Shown here piece after piece: positions 1 through 5,832 of a stretch of DNA of 7,046 nucleotides. Both the position numbers and the translations under genes were made by a program. This stretch comes from JBCCEV01 sp039030125 (lineage in GTDB: Bacteria; Pseudomonadota; Gammaproteobacteria; Ga0077536), in the NCBI GenBank assembly GCA_039030125.1, contig JBCCEV010000190.1, positions 1 to 7,046 of the forward strand, read 5' to 3'. Below the pieces are notes generated by a model. That model did no database searches and was not told where the DNA came from. It was given only the letters and a program-made list of their open reading frames with translations. The first letter of the stretch is position 1. The number at the start of each line of letters is the position of its first letter.

Positions 1-678
1 GATGGTGATGGTGCCGATGAAGCACCGCCTTCGATGCTCGGCGTACTTAAATTCCTACTCACAAGGCGCACGTTCATTCACTTGTCCATGGCCGCCGGTC
101 TTCACGCGTTTGTCGGCTACGGGGTTGGTTCTTTCCTGATCTCTTTCTACGTGCGCAGTTACAACATTCCCACAGATGAGATTAGTTCAATCGCGATCCC
201 ATTGGGTTTGGTTGTCGGAATTGGTGGGGCCTTGGGTGGCTTCTTGGGCGGTTATGCCGCTGATCGTTTGGGGCGGGTCGATAAGCGTTGGTATGTTTGG
301 GTTCCGGGCTTAGCGACGTTAATCGCGGTGCCATTCGGCGCAGCCGCGATCTTACAAGCCGATCTTGAATTATCGATTGGCTTGTATGCTTTGCCTCTGG
401 TGTTGGGGTATATGTATCTCGGGCCGACTTTGGCAGCCACACATGCCTTGGTCAGATCGAGAATGCGGGCGATAGCATCGGCGGTTTTGTTTTTTATTGT
501 AAACCTGATTGGCCTTGGGCTCGGTCCGACCACCGTTGGGGTTTTAAGCGATTGGCTGACCCCGATTTACGGCGTTGAATCACTTCGCTACTCGTTATTG
601 ATCGTTTTTGCTGTTTACCTGTGGAGCGCTTTGCATTATTTCCTCGCCTCGCGAACGCTGCGCGAAGACTTCCTGTAA
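1..678 (+). CDS. MFS transporter, C-terminal half (5' end outside window)
   Basis: This is an inner-membrane secondary transporter of the major facilitator superfamily, probably importing or exporting a small organic compound. The reading frame is open from base 1, so the ATG at 34 is internal and the gene is truncated on the left. The 225 visible codons give about six hydrophobic segments (roughly 27-50, 61-83, 97-118, 123-150, 155-183, 196-216), which matches helices 7-12 of a 12-helix carrier. The loop at 83-96 (GGYAADRLGRVDKR) is the MFS motif-A-like loop between helices 8 and 9. The stretch MRAIASA then NLIGLGLGP (155-175) is typical of the spinster-like MFS group often found beside Rieske oxygenases in proteobacterial catabolic loci; that link is from memory. 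The substrate cannot be read from the sequence. The gene converges with the Rieske gene on its right, with 18 nt between stops and no clear terminator. Confidence 0.88.
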   Translation, partial: DGDGADEAPPSMLGVLKFLLTRRTFIHLSMAAGLHAFVGYGVGSFLISFYVRSYNIPTDEISSIAIPLGLVVGIGGALGGFLGGYAADRLGRVDKRWYVWVPGLATLIAVPFGAAAILQADLELSIGLYALPLVLGYMYLGPTLAATHALVRSRMRAIASAVLFFIVNLIGLGLGPTTVGVLSDWLTPIYGVESLRYSLLIVFAVYLWSALHYFLASRTLREDFL

Positions 679-696
679 TGCTGTTCCCGGTACCAG

Positions 697-1842
697 CTAG
701 CGCGCGTTCACCTGTTGAGTGATCCCTTTGTGGAAATGCGCTAACCCCGGCTCGTTGCGGCCAAAGACGATGTGATCCTGAGCGCCGGAGTAAAAACCCT
801 TTTGAATTCCTTCGCCAAGCGGGAAATCTTCTTTTTCAACCACTTCCACCACCAGGTCCAGATTCTTTTGCCAATGGGCCTTTGCGGTATCAGTTAGCGT
901 CGGATCCGGGGTATAGAGCGAGAGGCGGGTCATCGCCTCGTTGGGCGCGCCAGCCGTTGGGAAAATCTGCCATAACTCAATATGGTCTAACTGCCAAACC
1001 AGCACGCTGTTCGGAAAAAGCGTGTAGATCGCTACGACATGGGGGAGGAGATCCCATGTTTCTTTGGGCTGCTCTTTCAGTGCAGAGATTGTGCGGCGAG
1101 GTGAGACGAGTCGAAAATGGTCACCGTAGGTATCAAAAGTCTGCAGGTTGTCGTAGAAAATCGAGCAGATGGTGTTCTTGTGGAGCACGCAGAAATGGTA
1201 GGACTCGAGATAGGTATCGAGCATGAGCTTCCAGTTCAGCTTGCGCTTGATTTCCACGCTCTCAAATAAATGGAAATCGGCGAGGTTGTAGGCCGCAAGC
1301 TCCGGAGCGAGCCCCGAGAGATGATCTTCAACGTCGAAGACTTTGCCTGGCGTTGGCAATACCCAGAGAAAACCGTCTCGCTCAGCGGCCGGCAGCGGCG
1401 TAAGTCCATAGCGCTCACGATCCGCGCCATTGAATGCCTCGTCAGCGGGACGTGCAACCAGAGCCCCCGTATGGTCATACGCCCAAGCATGATAGGGACA
1501 TACAAATAGTCGAGCTTTACCGCAGCCCTCGGCGACCCGCGATCCACGGTGCCGACACACGTTAAGGAATGCATGAAACTCACCCTGCTTATCCCGTGTC
1601 AGTAAGATGGGAATCCCTGTTAGGTCATGCACGGTGTAACTACCAGGCTCGGGCAAATCGCAGCTCAAGCCTAGGCATAGGGGCGTCTCGCGAAAAAACA
1701 GTTGCTGCTCAATTTGCGCGCGCTCAGCCGAGGTGTATTCCTCGATCGGCTGGTGATAGAGCCCGTCTTGTTCGGCGGTGTATTGTTGATCGATGTAATC
1801 GAGGAGCCGACCGCCTAGGTTGATTTGTTCGGCATGCTGCAT
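697..1842 (-). CDS. Rieske non-heme iron oxygenase, alpha-type subunit (381 aa)
   Basis: This is a cytoplasmic oxygenase that uses O2 and electrons from a partner reductase to hydroxylate or dealkylate an organic substrate. The N-terminal Rieske domain has C96-x-H98-x16-C115-x2-H118, the ligand set of a [2Fe-2S] cluster. The C-terminal catalytic domain has N203-W-K-L, then E213-S-Y-H216 and H221, with D339 in EKEDFPLGEG as the likely third iron ligand. Glu213 stands where naphthalene-dioxygenase-type enzymes have the bridging Asp. Glu there is known in carnitine (CntA) and related betaine-type oxygenases. Length is normal for a single-subunit alpha protein. The ATG at 1842 is preceded by GGAG (1850-1853) with 7-nt spacing, which supports this start. 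It is last in the minus-strand set and has its own candidate -10 box. It differs greatly from the upstream Rieske protein outside the motifs, so it is not a recent duplicate. The substrate is unknown. Confidence 0.93.
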   Translation of the reverse strand: MQHAEQINLGGRLLDYIDQQYTAEQDGLYHQPIEEYTSAERAQIEQQLFFRETPLCLGLSCDLPEPGSYTVHDLTGIPILLTRDKQGEFHAFLNVCRHRGSRVAEGCGKARLFVCPYHAWAYDHTGALVARPADEAFNGADRERYGLTPLPAAERDGFLWVLPTPGKVFDVEDHLSGLAPELAAYNLADFHLFESVEIKRKLNWKLMLDTYLESYHFCVLHKNTICSIFYDNLQTFDTYGDHFRLVSPRRTISALKEQPKETWDLLPHVVAIYTLFPNSVLVWQLDHIELWQIFPTAGAPNEAMTRLSLYTPDPTLTDTAKAHWQKNLDLVVEVVEKEDFPLGEGIQKGFYSGAQDHIVFGRNEPGLAHFHKGITQQVNAR

Positions 1843-1867
1843 CGCGAAACTCCGGAAACGCCAAGTA

Positions 1868-1873
1868 ATTATA
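1868..1873 (-). promoter_or_regulatory. Candidate -10 box for the 381-aa Rieske gene
   Basis: The minus strand reads a perfect TATAAT here, 25 nt upstream of the ATG, so transcription would start near 1861 with a leader of about 18 nt that contains the Shine-Dalgarno site. No TTGACA-like -35 is found at 16-18 nt spacing and there is no extended TGn motif. If it works, it probably needs an activator. It could let this gene be expressed apart from the upstream Rieske gene. Confidence 0.4.
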
Positions 1874-1919
1874 GCTGATACGTTGGTCGCGCCCCTAGCG
1901 TTGCAAGCGATGGGTTGAA

Positions 1920-1936
1920 CGGCAGGGCCCGTGCCG
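1920..1936 (-). terminator. Weak hairpin just after the 410-aa Rieske stop
   Basis: The arms CGGCA (1920-1924) and TGCCG (1932-1936) pair around a 7-nt loop, 5 nt past the stop codon of the 410-aa Rieske gene. No T-run follows on the minus strand, so an intrinsic terminator is doubtful. It may only attenuate or protect the transcript before the next gene. Confidence 0.22.
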
Positions 1937-1941
1937 AAGCA

Positions 1942-3174
1942 CTAGGCGTGCGGCGCTAACGCTTCCTCGATCATTTTCATGACCGCGTAATACTGATGTC
2001 GGCAAGTAATTTCGGTATCGGCAAAATCGATGGTATCGAGCGTTCCAGAAAGCATACCCGCCTGTGATCCTTCGCTGGTCGCGATATCTTCGCGAAAGGC
2101 ATCGCGTAACAAGGCGATCGACTGTGCTTGCGACATGAGCTGCGAGGCCGATTGGGGTGGCACAAAATAAAGCTGAGCTTCCCAGCGCGTCGTGATTGCA
2201 TCGAGCGGCCAAAATTCGTGAATAAAGAAAAAACCAATCGAAGTATCAAGCAGCCAATTGGGGAAAATCCCGTTAATGTCAAATGAGTAGTACGGATCCG
2301 CGTCGGGATTGATACCCGGGACTTCCTGTTTGAGGCCTTCGCTCCCCTGACTCAGCGATTGCCCAGTTCGGATTGCAAACAACTCGGAAGGATGCGGTTC
2401 GAACTCGGGATTGAACGAGAACGACAGGCCACGGTTACGCTCATAGAGGTCGAGATGGTAGGGACGGCAGTTGGGGTTCCGTTGGCCTGTATAGTACTTG
2501 CCAATTGTGCCCGCATGGACGGTTTGGACGTGATATCCCTCTTGGAACGCGTCTTGAAAGAGCTTCCAGTTGGCTTTCAGCGTTGCGCCCCAGCGACCCG
2601 CAACACGCATTGATTCAAATGGGAAGTCGGCGAGTTTCTCGCCGGTTTCCGCCAACTGCTCAGTGAGTGATTCGCGAGGTTGCTCGGCGAAGTTGATAAA
2701 GATAAATCCTTTCCAAATCGAGCAGTGCACCTGGCGCAGGTTCAAGGTGCTTTTATCAAGATTATGGAACTGTGATTCGTCAGGGATTTGTTTGATATCC
2801 CCATTGGTATCGTAAACCCAACCATGAAATCTGCAGGTGAAATACTTGCAGTTCCCAGCGCCTTCGGCGACGTGCGTTCCTCGATGGCGGCAAACGTTAT
2901 GAAACGCGCGAACTTCACCATCCTTACCGCGCGCGATGATGACTCTCTTATTCAAGCATTCGACGGCTTTGGTGAAATAGTCGCCCTTGTTCGGTACTTG
3001 ATCGGTGCGCCCTACCATTAACCACATCTTCGCAAAAATGTGTTCGCACTCGAGTTTTAAAAATTCCTCCGAAATGAATGGTTGGGTAGAGACGGGTCCG
3101 GTACCCAAGTGTGGATAGCGCTCTGCGTTCAAACGCGCTTCGGTGACTAAATCAATGGTTCGTGCTGCGCACAT
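1942..3174 (-). CDS. Rieske non-heme iron oxygenase, alpha-type subunit (410 aa)
   Basis: This is a second oxygenase of the aromatic-ring-hydroxylating / quaternary-amine type. The Rieske cluster ligands are C95-x-H97-x16-C114-x2-H117, in the order NVCRHRG then CRFHGWVYD. The mononuclear iron site follows N202-W-K-L: E212-G-Y-H215 and H220, with D363 (REDIATSEGSQAG) as the likely carboxylate ligand. As in its neighbour, Glu replaces the usual bridging Asp. Compared with the 381-aa protein it has a longer insert after the first iron ligands (about 223-305) that probably shapes the substrate pocket. The ATG at 3174 has a good AGGAG (3181-3185) at 6-nt spacing. Only 16 nt separate it from the stop of the 119-aa gene, so the two are surely co-transcribed. 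No beta subunit, ferredoxin or reductase is encoded in the window, so the electron donor must be elsewhere or be an unconventional neighbour. The substrate is unknown. Confidence 0.94.
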   Translation of the reverse strand: MCAARTIDLVTEARLNAERYPHLGTGPVSTQPFISEEFLKLECEHIFAKMWLMVGRTDQVPNKGDYFTKAVECLNKRVIIARGKDGEVRAFHNVCRHRGTHVAEGAGNCKYFTCRFHGWVYDTNGDIKQIPDESQFHNLDKSTLNLRQVHCSIWKGFIFINFAEQPRESLTEQLAETGEKLADFPFESMRVAGRWGATLKANWKLFQDAFQEGYHVQTVHAGTIGKYYTGQRNPNCRPYHLDLYERNRGLSFSFNPEFEPHPSELFAIRTGQSLSQGSEGLKQEVPGINPDADPYYSFDINGIFPNWLLDTSIGFFFIHEFWPLDAITTRWEAQLYFVPPQSASQLMSQAQSIALLRDAFREDIATSEGSQAGMLSGTLDTIDFADTEITCRHQYYAVMKMIEEALAPHA

Positions 3175-3190
3175 GGGGTTCTCCTGCCAG

Positions 3191-3550
3191 TTAGTCCACG
3201 ACTTGGTAGCGTAGAGGGGCGCTTAGGATCTCAAATTTCTCAAACTCGACCGAGTTAGGCACGTCGGGCGAATTGTAGTATTCGATGGCCGGTGCGACTT
3301 CCATGCTCATTAGCGCCAGCTCGAGTAAATTGGCGGCGGCGCGTGGCATCGCATCAAGTGGATATCGGTCGAGATGCGTCGCAATATCATCTAAACGCGG
3401 CAGCGTCGCGTCGTAAAACGCTTTGAGATCGCGCATCGGTTGTTGAACACGAAACGCGTTGCGCTCGCGCTCGGTGCTGAACACCCACTGCGGCACAAAC
3501 GGCAATAAATCTTCGAACCCTTCAGGTAGTTGGTTCGTCAAAACTCTCAT
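3191..3550 (-). CDS. Small unrecognised protein, first gene of the Rieske operon (119 aa)
   Basis: I cannot assign a family. The 119-residue protein has no signal peptide, membrane segment, Cys-based metal motif or DNA-binding motif. It looks soluble and mostly helical, with a long amphipathic stretch from about 30 to 85 (AFYDATLPRLDDIATHLD, then LLELALMSMEVAPAIEYY). It begins with the acidic, aromatic segment LPEGFEDLLPFVPQW. It is the promoter-proximal gene, 16 nt ahead of the 410-aa Rieske oxygenase. That suggests an accessory role to the oxygenase, such as assembly, stability or substrate handling, but this is inference from position only. The start is uncertain: GAGGGG lies directly against the ATG, too close for normal use, and would be better spaced (9 nt) for a TTG at codon 4. 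I have a vague memory of similar small proteins beside Rieske genes and could not check it. Confidence 0.75.
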   Translation of the reverse strand: MRVLTNQLPEGFEDLLPFVPQWVFSTERERNAFRVQQPMRDLKAFYDATLPRLDDIATHLDRYPLDAMPRAAANLLELALMSMEVAPAIEYYNSPDVPNSVEFEKFEILSAPLRYQVVD

Positions 3551-3568
3551 CCCCTCATCTGTCGCACC

Positions 3569-3584
3569 CGCAGTATAAACTGCG
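3569..3584. promoter_or_regulatory. Palindromic candidate operator in the divergent intergenic region
   Basis: CGCAGT (3569-3574) and ACTGCG (3579-3584) form a perfect 6-bp inverted repeat with a 4-nt ATAA spacer. It lies on the -10 boxes of both divergent directions, the place where a dimeric repressor such as a TetR- or GntR-type protein would block RNA polymerase. No regulator gene is present in the window. A chance palindrome of this size is possible, but its position over the -10 makes it worth noting. Confidence 0.4.
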
Positions 3585-3599
3585 CTTGGAAAATATTAA
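3572..3599 (-). promoter_or_regulatory. Candidate sigma70-type promoter of the Rieske operon
   Basis: On the minus strand a -35-like TTAATA (3594-3599, 4 of 6 matches to TTGACA) and a -10 TATACT (3572-3577, 5 of 6) are separated by 16 nt. The predicted transcription start is near 3565, about 14 nt before the ATG of the 119-aa gene. On the plus strand TATAAA (3574-3579) overlaps the same bases and could be the -10 for the divergent heme-protein gene, though it has no recognisable -35. Confidence 0.45.
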
Positions 3600-3637
3600 G
3601 CTCAGGCGCGCTCGATGCCTGTAAAGAGACCTATAAG

Positions 3638-4402
3638 ATGCCATTCAAATGGCTTGCGACCATCGTTGGGGCGGCAATTATTCCGCCGCTACTGGTCATC
3701 CTGCCGCCCACGGCGCCAGCGAATTCTCTGCTGTGGGATGCACTGATGTTGGCGGGTTATGTGGGCTGTTCCGCCATGGTCTTGCTTCCAATCGTCTCAG
3801 CGCGTGGGTGGGAGCGAATGCGCGGTGCGGCTTACCTTACCCGCGTGCAGCTACGTGTGCATCGTTATCTCGCATGGGCTTTTGTCGTGTGTGTTGTTAT
3901 CCACGCGCTAGGGTTGTTCGTGATCGATCCGAATATCATCCGCTACTTATACCTCTCGGCGCCGCTCGGAATGTTGTGCGCCTTGATTGGCACGCTTCTG
4001 CTGGCCGGGTTAATGTTCAAGTCGGAGCTGAGGAGATTCCTTCCCATCACCTACCCGCGGTGGCTTTCTTGGCACAACACACTGTCCATCCTCGTTCTCG
4101 CGTTTACCTTCGTGCATCTGATCGAATCTGACTATTACCTAAACGCCCCGATTAAAGTCACGGTGCTGTGCGTTTTAGTGTTTTTCCCGTCATTCGAACT
4201 TTGGCGACGAGTACGGGGAGGGCGCCGCGACGAACAGCCTGCCACCACCGCAGGGCGTACGGCGGCTGTCGCTCGCCATTACCGATTGTTTGTACTCGTT
4301 GCGATAGGAGCGTTGGCGCTAACCATTGTGTTTTTAGCCACTTATTTGAATCCAACACTGGTGGACCCGTGCAACACGCCAAACTGTTTGCGTTGGCCCT
4401 AG
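3638..4402 (+). CDS. Di-heme b membrane protein of ferric-reductase-like type (254 aa)
   Basis: This is an integral inner-membrane protein likely to move electrons through two b hemes. About seven hydrophobic segments are visible (roughly 6-24, 31-53, 73-95, 106-127, 145-163, 172-187, 217-236). Four His residues fall in two helices with equal spacing: H75 and H89 in one, H146 and H160 in the other. That 14-residue spacing is the bis-His two-heme pattern of the ferric reductase / NOX / MsrQ-like transmembrane domain. No FAD- or NAD-binding domain follows, so it is only the membrane part. A C-x4-C (C245, C250) ends the protein after the last helix. I chose the ATG at 3638 because a longer frame opening at 3530 overlaps the divergent gene and the hydrophobic N-terminus begins at MPFKWLA; a weak purine-rich site (3623-3629) precedes it. 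The end overlaps the tetraheme cytochrome gene by 34 nt, pointing to coupled translation and a shared electron path. Confidence 0.83.
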   Translation: MPFKWLATIVGAAIIPPLLVILPPTAPANSLLWDALMLAGYVGCSAMVLLPIVSARGWERMRGAAYLTRVQLRVHRYLAWAFVVCVVIHALGLFVIDPNIIRYLYLSAPLGMLCALIGTLLLAGLMFKSELRRFLPITYPRWLSWHNTLSILVLAFTFVHLIESDYYLNAPIKVTVLCVLVFFPSFELWRRVRGGRRDEQPATTAGRTAAVARHYRLFVLVAIGALALTIVFLATYLNPTLVDPCNTPNCLRWP

Positions 4403-4746
4403 CGGCGGGCGCGGTGAGCGTATATCTGTACAACGCGCGTGACGACATGTTGCGTGAGACACCGCTATTGCTACCCATTGCATTCATTCACGATGATCAT
4501 GTGCACACCCCGTGTGGTACCTGTCATCACAACTATTTTGACGATACGGGTACCGATAGTTGCTATGTGTGTCACAAATGGGATCAGAGTGTTGCTCGCG
4601 AAATCGAAACGATGTTTCACGACTTCTGTCGGGGTTGCCATCTCGATCAGAAACTCGCGGGAATAAGAAGTGGGCCAACCCGCGAATGCGCGGGTTGCCA
4701 CGTCGAGCTAGAGAACGAACACAACTTAGCGCAGGTGGCAAAGTAA
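4369..4746 (+). CDS. Membrane-anchored tetraheme cytochrome, class III (c3)-like (125 aa)
   Basis: This is a periplasmic electron-transfer protein with four c hemes. CxxCH motifs are at C49-H53, C65-H69, C87-H91 and C107-H111. Other His residues suit distal ligands: H41, H44, H54 and H84. The block F39-x-H41-x2-H44-x4-C49-x2-C52-H53-H54 has the same spacing as the F-x-H-x2-H-x4-CxxCHH block of Desulfovibrio cytochrome c3, so bis-His coordination is likely. All four sites are CxxCH, unlike classic c3, which has two CxxxxCH. Residues 4-21 form a hydrophobic N-terminal anchor or signal. The GTG at 4369 is chosen because it starts this anchor exactly; the next ATG (4447) would lose it, and the frame further upstream is unrelated shadow sequence. 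A weak GGTGG lies 4 nt ahead. It overlaps the heme-b gene by 34 nt, and the next gene begins 20 nt after its stop. Confidence 0.88.
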   Translation: MQHAKLFALALAAGAVSVYLYNARDDMLRETPLLLPIAFIHDDHVHTPCGTCHHNYFDDTGTDSCYVCHKWDQSVAREIETMFHDFCRGCHLDQKLAGIRSGPTRECAGCHVELENEHNLAQVAK

Positions 4747-4766
4747 ATGATTGTTAGGGCGCGATT

Positions 4767-5303
4767 ATGAATGTCGTTGGAATATCTGGAAGCTTACGAG
4801 CGGGCTCTTTTAATACCGGAATCCTGCATGCGATCAACAGCAATAGTGATTTCGATTTAGTGGTCGCCGATATTTCGCAGATACCCCTGTATCGTCGCGA
4901 ACTTGATGGTAAGGAAAAACCCGCAGCCGCTGTTGAGTTGACCCGCCAGATCCGTGCCGCCGATGGCGTCATACTGGCGACGCCCGAGTACAACTATTCC
5001 TTTTCCGGCGTCATCAAGAATGCCATCGACTGGGTGAGTCGATTCGACGATCAACCCTTTGCCGCTAAGCCAGTAGGCATTGTGAGCGCGGCCGCAGGCC
5101 GCTTGGGCGGTGCGCGGGCTCAGTATCCGTTGCGTCAGGTCATGGTTTATCTCGATGCGCGGGTCATGAATTTGCCCGAGGTTTTTGTTGGCGGCGCGCG
5201 TGAAAAATTCGACGAGGAAGGGGGGCTCACCGATCCAGAGAGTCTTGCTGCGGTCGCGGCGTTCGCTAAGGCGTTTTCGCGATGGATAACAAGCGTGAAA
5301 TGA
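4767..5303 (+). CDS. NAD(P)H-dependent FMN reductase family protein (178 aa)
   Basis: This is a soluble flavodoxin-like oxidoreductase that binds FMN and passes electrons from NAD(P)H to quinones, chromate, azo compounds or flavin. GSLRAGSFN (8-16) is the phosphate-binding loop of the ChrR/YieF-type reductases. TPEYNYSFSGVIKNAIDW (72-89) is the family signature around the isoalloxazine ring, and the Ser/Gly-rich run 107-119 (SAAAGRLGGARAQ) is the third FMN-contacting loop. Its length is normal for the family and it appears intact. AGGG (4756-4759) stands 7 nt before the ATG. With 20 nt to the tetraheme gene it is almost certainly co-transcribed. The job here could be quinone or flavin reduction linked to the neighbouring redox chain, or supply of reduced flavin; the sequence does not decide. 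Family assignment is strong, substrate is open. Confidence 0.92.
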   Translation: MNVVGISGSLRAGSFNTGILHAINSNSDFDLVVADISQIPLYRRELDGKEKPAAAVELTRQIRAADGVILATPEYNYSFSGVIKNAIDWVSRFDDQPFAAKPVGIVSAAAGRLGGARAQYPLRQVMVYLDARVMNLPEVFVGGAREKFDEEGGLTDPESLAAVAAFAKAFSRWITSVK

Positions 5304-5349
5304 ATTGGCAAATTTCACTGTCTAGATTTTGCATGCCCTGGATGTGCCG

Positions 5350-5784
5350 ATGATCACGAGATCACAGCTCGTGAATTTTCTTTCTTTCGCGGGCCTGCTG
5401 CCGATGGCCGCTGCGTGTATATATATCGAATTCGACAAGGCAGTGCTTTTGCTCAGCGCCTATTCACTGGCGATCATTGCTTTTCTGGCCGGCAATGCCT
5501 GGTCAATTGCGCTGCTAAGCCGCGCTCACCGGCTCGAACAGCGAGCGTCGGTGCTGGTGTTGAGCAATGCCGTGGTGCTTGTCGCGGTAGCGCTTGCCGT
5601 AACCATCGAGGGCGGTGCGTTATTTGTTGGGTTTGCGATCTTATTCGCGGTGCTTCTGGTCGCAGAATATCGATTCGCGGTGTTCGCGGCGCGGCCGCAT
5701 TACTACCGCAACATGCGCTTGCGGGTTACCAGCATTGCGATTCTGATCCACCTGTTTGCGGCCTGGCGCGTCCAAGCCTCGTAG
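5350..5784 (+). CDS. Small DUF3429-like integral membrane protein (144 aa)
   Basis: This protein of unknown function has about five membrane segments (roughly 8-26, 31-55, 68-86, 90-108, 121-140). The pattern FAGLLP (13-18), then YSLAIIAFLAGNAWSIAL (38-55), and a C-terminal YYRNMRLRVTSIA (118-130) resembles the DUF3429 family as I remember it; that match is unverified. No heme-ligating His pair or Cys motif is evident. The start is uncertain: TTG at 5329, GTG at 5344 and ATG at 5350 are in frame, none with a good Shine-Dalgarno site. I prefer 5350 because the hydrophobic part begins just after it. It follows the FMN reductase by 46 nt and is probably the last gene of this plus-strand set. Confidence 0.72.
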   Translation: MITRSQLVNFLSFAGLLPMAAACIYIEFDKAVLLLSAYSLAIIAFLAGNAWSIALLSRAHRLEQRASVLVLSNAVVLVAVALAVTIEGGALFVGFAILFAVLLVAEYRFAVFAARPHYYRNMRLRVTSIAILIHLFAAWRVQAS

Positions 5785-5800
5785 AGCAAAGAAACAAGAC

Positions 5801-5832
5801 TTTCGTTGTTGCCGAATTCGACAATCACGAAA
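5801..5832. repeat. 32-nt imperfect palindrome downstream of DUF3429-like gene
   Basis: The two halves (5801-5816 and 5817-5832) pair at 13 of 16 positions, plus one G-T wobble and two mismatches, centred on GAATTC. The outer six pairs (TTTCGT with ACGAAA) are perfect. It begins 17 nt after the stop codon. No T-run follows on the plus strand, so it is not a typical intrinsic terminator. It could be a transcript-end hairpin that protects mRNA, or a protein-binding site. Confidence 0.5.

Noticed and set aside
679..696. Bidirectional terminator between the convergent MFS and Rieske genes
   Set aside because: The 18-nt gap has no convincing GC-rich stem with a T-run on either strand.
882..1226. 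Plus-strand open frames opposite the Rieske genes (also near 1270-1509, 1569-1823, 2359-2613, 2570-2815 and 2788-3021)
   Set aside because: They are antisense to clear Rieske coding sequence, with Arg/Ser-rich composition and no motifs, as expected of shadow frames.
3530..3637. N-terminal extension of the heme-b protein to a start at 3530
   Set aside because: It would run through the divergent promoter region and into the 119-aa gene. The extension is polar with no family resemblance, and the hydrophobic start at 3638 fits better.
4168..4368. Longer version of the tetraheme cytochrome starting at 4168
   Set aside because: This part overlaps the heme-b gene in another frame and has no signal or cytochrome character. 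The anchor begins at 4369.
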